64,000 nt of DNA from Stercorarius parasiticus (taxonomy: Eukaryota > Chordata > Aves > Charadriiformes > Stercorariidae): assembly GCA_013396915.1 (NCBI GenBank), contig VWZL01002216.1, forward strand, positions 310,918 to 374,917, written 5' to 3'. This document shows, piece after piece, positions 59,750 to 64,000 of this stretch (position 1 is its first letter; each line of letters opens with the position of its first letter). The notes beneath the pieces are model-generated. The model worked only from the letters and a program-made list of their open reading frames with translations. It had not been told where the DNA came from and made no database searches. Both the position numbers and the translations under genes were made by a program.

Positions 59750-61428
59750 CTGAAAAAACACAAGTCATTTCAAATGCATTTTATGTTAGTTATAATACAA
59801 GTTAAAATTAAAAACCTACTTTGTCCCTGATGCAAGGAGCATACGCTAAAATTTATTTTTTCTCACTTTAGCCATTAATAATATTATACATGTAAAACGT
59901 TGTTTGTTGGTTTGTGGTTTTTTTTAGACCATCTGAAGCGCAATGTTGAGCTATTAATTAAGGAGCCTTTCAGCTTTTGCCATGCCATTGTACAATAGTA
60001 TGAGGTTGCCAAGGAGAAACAAGAATCCTTACTTATATAAAACAGGAAAATTTTCAAAACTTCAAAATGTTCTCCTTACGGTATTTATGGCCTACAGCTT
60101 TATTAGAGCAGGTGCTTTCCCTACTATTGCTTTTAAAGGATGGAGGCATTTAAATTCTGTGTTAATTTTTTTCTTTTTTAATGACCGGGCCTTTACGACA
60201 TCTTACAGCAGACCTTCTTGACTTTTGGATCTTTCTCCAAAAACCAGTTGCTTGATTTGCGTCAGTTTTTCTGTGTATACAAGAAAGTGAACTTACTGCT
60301 GTTTGCTAAAACTGTGTTGAAATACAATTCAAAACTTAAACGTTATTTAAATGCCATATAATTGAATTACTTCTAGTCTCCATCTTACGTTAAAAGATTT
60401 TTTTGGACAGACCTCCAAATAAAACTAGCATAAAAATCTAATCAAGTGTTGAACTGGTACATACTTAAAAAAACTTGAAAGAATTGCCATTATTTTAATA
60501 CAAAAGAAGTGAGAAGCAATTCAAATAGTCTATGGCCTGAACACTAGACATTGTAGCTAAAAAAGAAATCACTAAGCAAAAGGTCAGGGAAACATTGCCT
60601 GGGGAAGAAGAAAAAAAAAAGTACTGAGTTAAACTAAGGTCTTTTCATAAAATCACAGATTTAAATAAATTTTAAAGTTTTCTTTACATGCAGAACAAAT
60701 TACACCAACATTAACTTCTGCTGTTAACTATTTGATGTGTTTTGACATCACATTGAGGAACATACTAACAGCAATTTTCTTCTACGTGTTTTTCTTTACA
60801 CGAGTCATGTTTTATTAGAGCAATAAGGGAGCCTGATACCCCCCCCAACCCAACCCAAAGCTAACTTTAACACAGAATAACGAGGGAAAGCGTGCTAGAC
60901 CCCAGCACTGCCATTCCCCTGCACAAGGCTTCCCCAGCTCCCTTTGAAATGCAGGAGCAGACATACATCCACAGGACCCTGCAGGCTTCATTTGCACATT
61001 AAAGAGTGAAATTCCACAGCAGGTCTCGCACAAAAAGTGAAGCTCCAGTGCTTTTTCTGGACTCGCTGGGAAGAAGATTTTAGTTGGGTTCATTCACACC
61101 AACATTTCAGGTCCCACTGAAGAGACCAGAGCACTGGACTTACACAATTACATTGATGCTGTCATTTTTTTAATGGCAGTGAAATAAGAACGGTGAAAAA
61201 AATACCAGTTATATTTTTCTGTATGACAGCTGTTATCATACGTAAACAATTCAAAATAAAGCCATTCTTCTGGCATGCAATTGATAAAAGACAAGCTGCT
61301 CTGATACCAAGCAAATTCTTTTATTTAGTCCTTGTTGCTTTTCAGGAGAGGAATTCAAAGTGCTTTGGCATACTTTGGATTATATGAGTGCACAGATGCA
61401 GCCTGCTGAGATGATAAACGAGGCACAG

Positions 61429-61444
61429 TCTCTCTCTCTCTCTC
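61429..61444. repeat. (TC)n microsatellite, 8 units
   Basis: Perfect TC run followed directly by a nine-A tract. Confidence 0.95.
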
Positions 61445-62209
61445 AAAAAAAAAGGTTCATTGAAGTAAAACTGAAAAAGAGAGGATCCAGAAATTGATAC
61501 ACAAGAGTGATTTTGATATGGAAGGGAGAACAAAGAATGTATGAATAAACCAGCGACTAATAATTGTATACCAACGACATTTCTATAGGCACCAACGTTT
61601 TGGTACTTGTTGCAAGATCATCCCTGTCCCCAGCAGCTTCATATCTAAACAAATAATGTATCTCTATTTACTCACCGAGGACGGATGCAAAGAGAGAGCT
61701 GAAACTTTCCTAAAATTGTAAAGTAAGTTTATGGCAAACCTGGGAACCTCTTTTTCCACCGTACTCTGAAACTCAGGGAATTTAATCCCATCCCCTGCTT
61801 GCCCCTCCCTAGTCTGACAGCTACCTTGGGACAAGAAAGGGCTCAAGCCATCTTCCTTAAATCAATGGCTTTCACCTGCAGAAATTTGCAATAAAATTCT
61901 CTTGAAGAGCAAATTTACATGGTGGAAATCCCCACATACTTGAGTTGTAAATGACCATTTCCTACGTTCCCTTGAGAGTAAGGATAAGGTGGCTGCCAAG
62001 GCGCTGAGATACAGTGTGTGAATCAAGAAGTATGGTTTTCGGTTCCACAAAATTTGGAAGACATGCCACACTAGAGTATAACTACAGCCAGCTGTGATGG
62101 GAGACTGTTAGTTTCAATTTTATAACAGTAAGAGACAAATTTAATCGCTACTATCGCGAGGCCCCCAAGCTCTTGCAAGGTTTCAGTGACAGCACTACCA
62201 GCATTTCTC

Positions 62210-62667
62210 CCCTGCTGGAGAGGATACAGCAAAGGGCTACAAAGATGATTAGGGGACTGGAACATCTCTCTTATGAAGAAAGGCTGAAGGACTTGGGTCT
62301 TTTTAGTCTGGAAAAAAGACGGTTGAGGGGGGACCTTATCAACACTTAAAAATACTTAAAGGGTGGGTGTCAGGAGGATGGGGCGAGGCTCTTTTCAGTG
62401 GTGCCCAGTGACACGACAAGAGGTAACGGGCACAAACTTGACCATAGGAAGTTCCATCTCAACATGAGGAGGAACTTCTTTCCATTGAGGGTGGCAGAGT
62501 CCTGGCACAGGCTGCCCAGAGAGGTGGTTGAGTCTCCGTCTCTGGAGATACTCAAAACCCACCTGGACACATTCCTGTGCAGCCTGCTCTGGGTGACCCT
62601 GCTCTGGCAGGGGGTTGGACTAGATGATCTCCAGAGGTCCATTCCAACCCCTACCATTCTGTGATTC
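62210..62667 (+). mobile_element. CR1 LINE 3' fragment
   Basis: A clear, less diverged CR1 3' end. It reads AAGGGCTACAAAGATGATTA, GAAAGGCTGAAGGACTTGGG, GGACCTTATCAACACTT, CAGGCTGCCCAGAGAGGTGG, TTGGACTAGATGATCTCCAG, and ends in the diagnostic ATTCTGTGATTC. It is 5'-truncated as usual for CR1, which has no poly(A) tail. The open frames on both strands across it are relics of the element, not genes. It supports a bird or other sauropsid source. Confidence 0.95.
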
Positions 62668-64000
62668 CCAAACTGCACACAAGGTGTGTAAAAAACAGCA
62701 TGCAATCTCAGGAGAGCAAGCGATGACAAAATGCCTAACGGGAGGCTGCTGCAAGAGCTTCTTGCCACGAGCAGCTTCTCTCAACAGAGCTGCCATCCTT
62801 GAAATGGCTCAACGGTCTCAAAACATCACCTCCTGTTAAGACAGCTCTCCCAGTCTCAGCAAATGTCTGCAAAAGGAAAAACTTTACAAGAAGCAGCCAA
62901 TGGAAAAAGTGGCATTTCACAAAGCAGCTGTAAACGGCCAATGAGCCACCTGAAGACTATGCCAATTGAACATAATTCTTCCACTGTAATGTAAACAATT
63001 CTATAATGGAAAAAAGTTGGGAGTTATGGAACCCACAGAAGCCACATTTTAACTGGAATAAGAAATAAAGCATAAACGGTTCATTTAGAGTGATGAAGTG
63101 TGGAGTACTGGAACTGAGAGCAAGCCAAAGGAAAGCAGAACAATCCCGTGTCCTCTCCTCGCAGTGGAGCCCAGCTGTCCTGCGAGTTGAATGGACAACC
63201 TCTCCCAGCTCGGCAGGCTCCAGGCAGCATCTCGCACATCTGCTTCTGTTCCAGCTCAGCTCTCAGCACTCACACACAGCATTATACTTTCACAAAGCCC
63301 TGGTTACCAAGCACCTCAAAAACAATGGTTGGCTAAACAGGGCCATGGTTGCGATGGGGGGTGGAGGGGGAGAGTGGGAGAGTGTTTCGTAAGAGAAGTG
63401 CCATTTTGCTTTCTGTTTAGCAGTAGTGATGGTTTAACTCTGAATGGAACAGGGAACCGACTTCAAACAGGCTTTAGGTGCCACCTTTGGAAAATGACCC
63501 TCAATATACGCTCAGATGTTTTCTCTGTACTCCTCCCTGTGCCAGAAGGATTAATTGTCATACAATTTTTTAATCCTCTTCACAAATAATACCTCCTCCA
63601 CCCTCTCCTCCTCCTTCTCTGCATGGGGCCGCAGCAAATACTCAGGGTGCTTTGCCTCTCTGCAATAGCTCAGCTTATTTCAACACTTCAGGAAAACCTC
63701 TAAGATACCCCCTCTTGGACTCTAACTGCAGCTCTACCTTTGAAAAGGGCATTTGCAAAACTGCTTCAAACCCTGTCATACCAGACAACAAACACTAAAC
63801 CCTGGCGATTTAGTAGACGCGCTGCTTGCCAAACCAGGAAGAGTGCTGAAATCCAAGGCATGTAAGATCCTGAACACCAACTGTCTTTCCCTCACCCTCT
63901 TCCAGTGATTTTTTTTTTTTTCTTTTAAATTGCAGGAGGCACTAACAAGGGCTAGCAGAGAAGAAATTGAGAAACATTCTGCTGACTCGGGTGAGAAACA

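Larger units (their letters stand above)
59750..64000 (-). other. VMP1: VMP1 upstream intron, running off the window
   Basis: The preceding exon, which should encode the end of the region finishing HTFLLYL, was not found, so this is intron to the edge. It carries a CR1 copy and a (TC)n run. Confidence 0.6.

Noticed and set aside
60640..60670. ATAAAATCACAGATTTA resembling a reversed CR1 terminal repeat
   Set aside because: The match is confined to about 12 bases and the neighbouring sequence has no CR1 similarity.
62370..62768. 132-codon minus-strand open frame
   Set aside because: It is the antisense of a CR1 3' end and not a gene.
59750..64000. Search for the next upstream VMP1 exons (residues 1-138)
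   Set aside because: No segment reading as the expected LLYAYWIGLG or HTFLLYL was found on the minus strand, so these exons are placed outside the window.

Overview
This window looks like single-copy vertebrate nuclear DNA, most likely from a bird. It is intron-rich and AT-leaning, carries two 3'-end fragments of CR1 retroposons with the typical ATTCTGTGATTC tail, and has a miR-21 precursor whose 3p arm and loop match the avian form as I remember it. The locus is the conserved RPS6KB1-TUBD1-MIR21-VMP1 neighbourhood (human 17q23; a chicken chromosome 19 location is from memory).

Layout. Bases 1 to about 480 are a CpG island with an NRF1-type palindrome. It is the probable TUBD1 promoter and probably shared head-to-head with RPS6KB1, which would lie to the left outside the window. 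TUBD1 (delta-tubulin) occupies 1387-7386 on the plus strand in eight coding exons. The exons splice in frame into 453 residues with start, stop and all GT-AG junctions intact. From about 7.6 to 18.9 kb is the gap between TUBD1 and VMP1. No known gene was recognised in it, but it holds several coding-like stretches. One is a plus-strand terminal-exon candidate (17936-18218) with its own poly(A) signal. Another is a decayed-looking minus-strand coding stretch near 15.0-15.5 kb. A third is a minus-strand open terminal-exon candidate (18670-18865).

The MIR21 hairpin (19429-19500, minus strand) lies about 1.5 kb downstream of the VMP1 stop codon, the arrangement known in mammals. A candidate pri-miR-21 poly(A) signal lies about 0.8 kb further on. 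From 20959 to the right edge the window is VMP1 (vacuole membrane protein 1, minus strand). The last seven coding exons, residues 139-406 of the 406-residue family protein, are spread over 39 kb. The first part of the gene lies beyond 64000. One VMP1 intron appears to use a GC-AG donor.

The biology is ordinary and conserved: a centriolar tubulin, an ER autophagy/lipid scramblase factor, and the microRNA made from the extended 3' end of the latter. TUBD1 and VMP1/pri-miR-21 converge tail to tail. The most promising unexplained material is the set of coding-like fragments in the convergent gap. I could not identify any of them, and each needs a homology search or RNA evidence before a gene is claimed.
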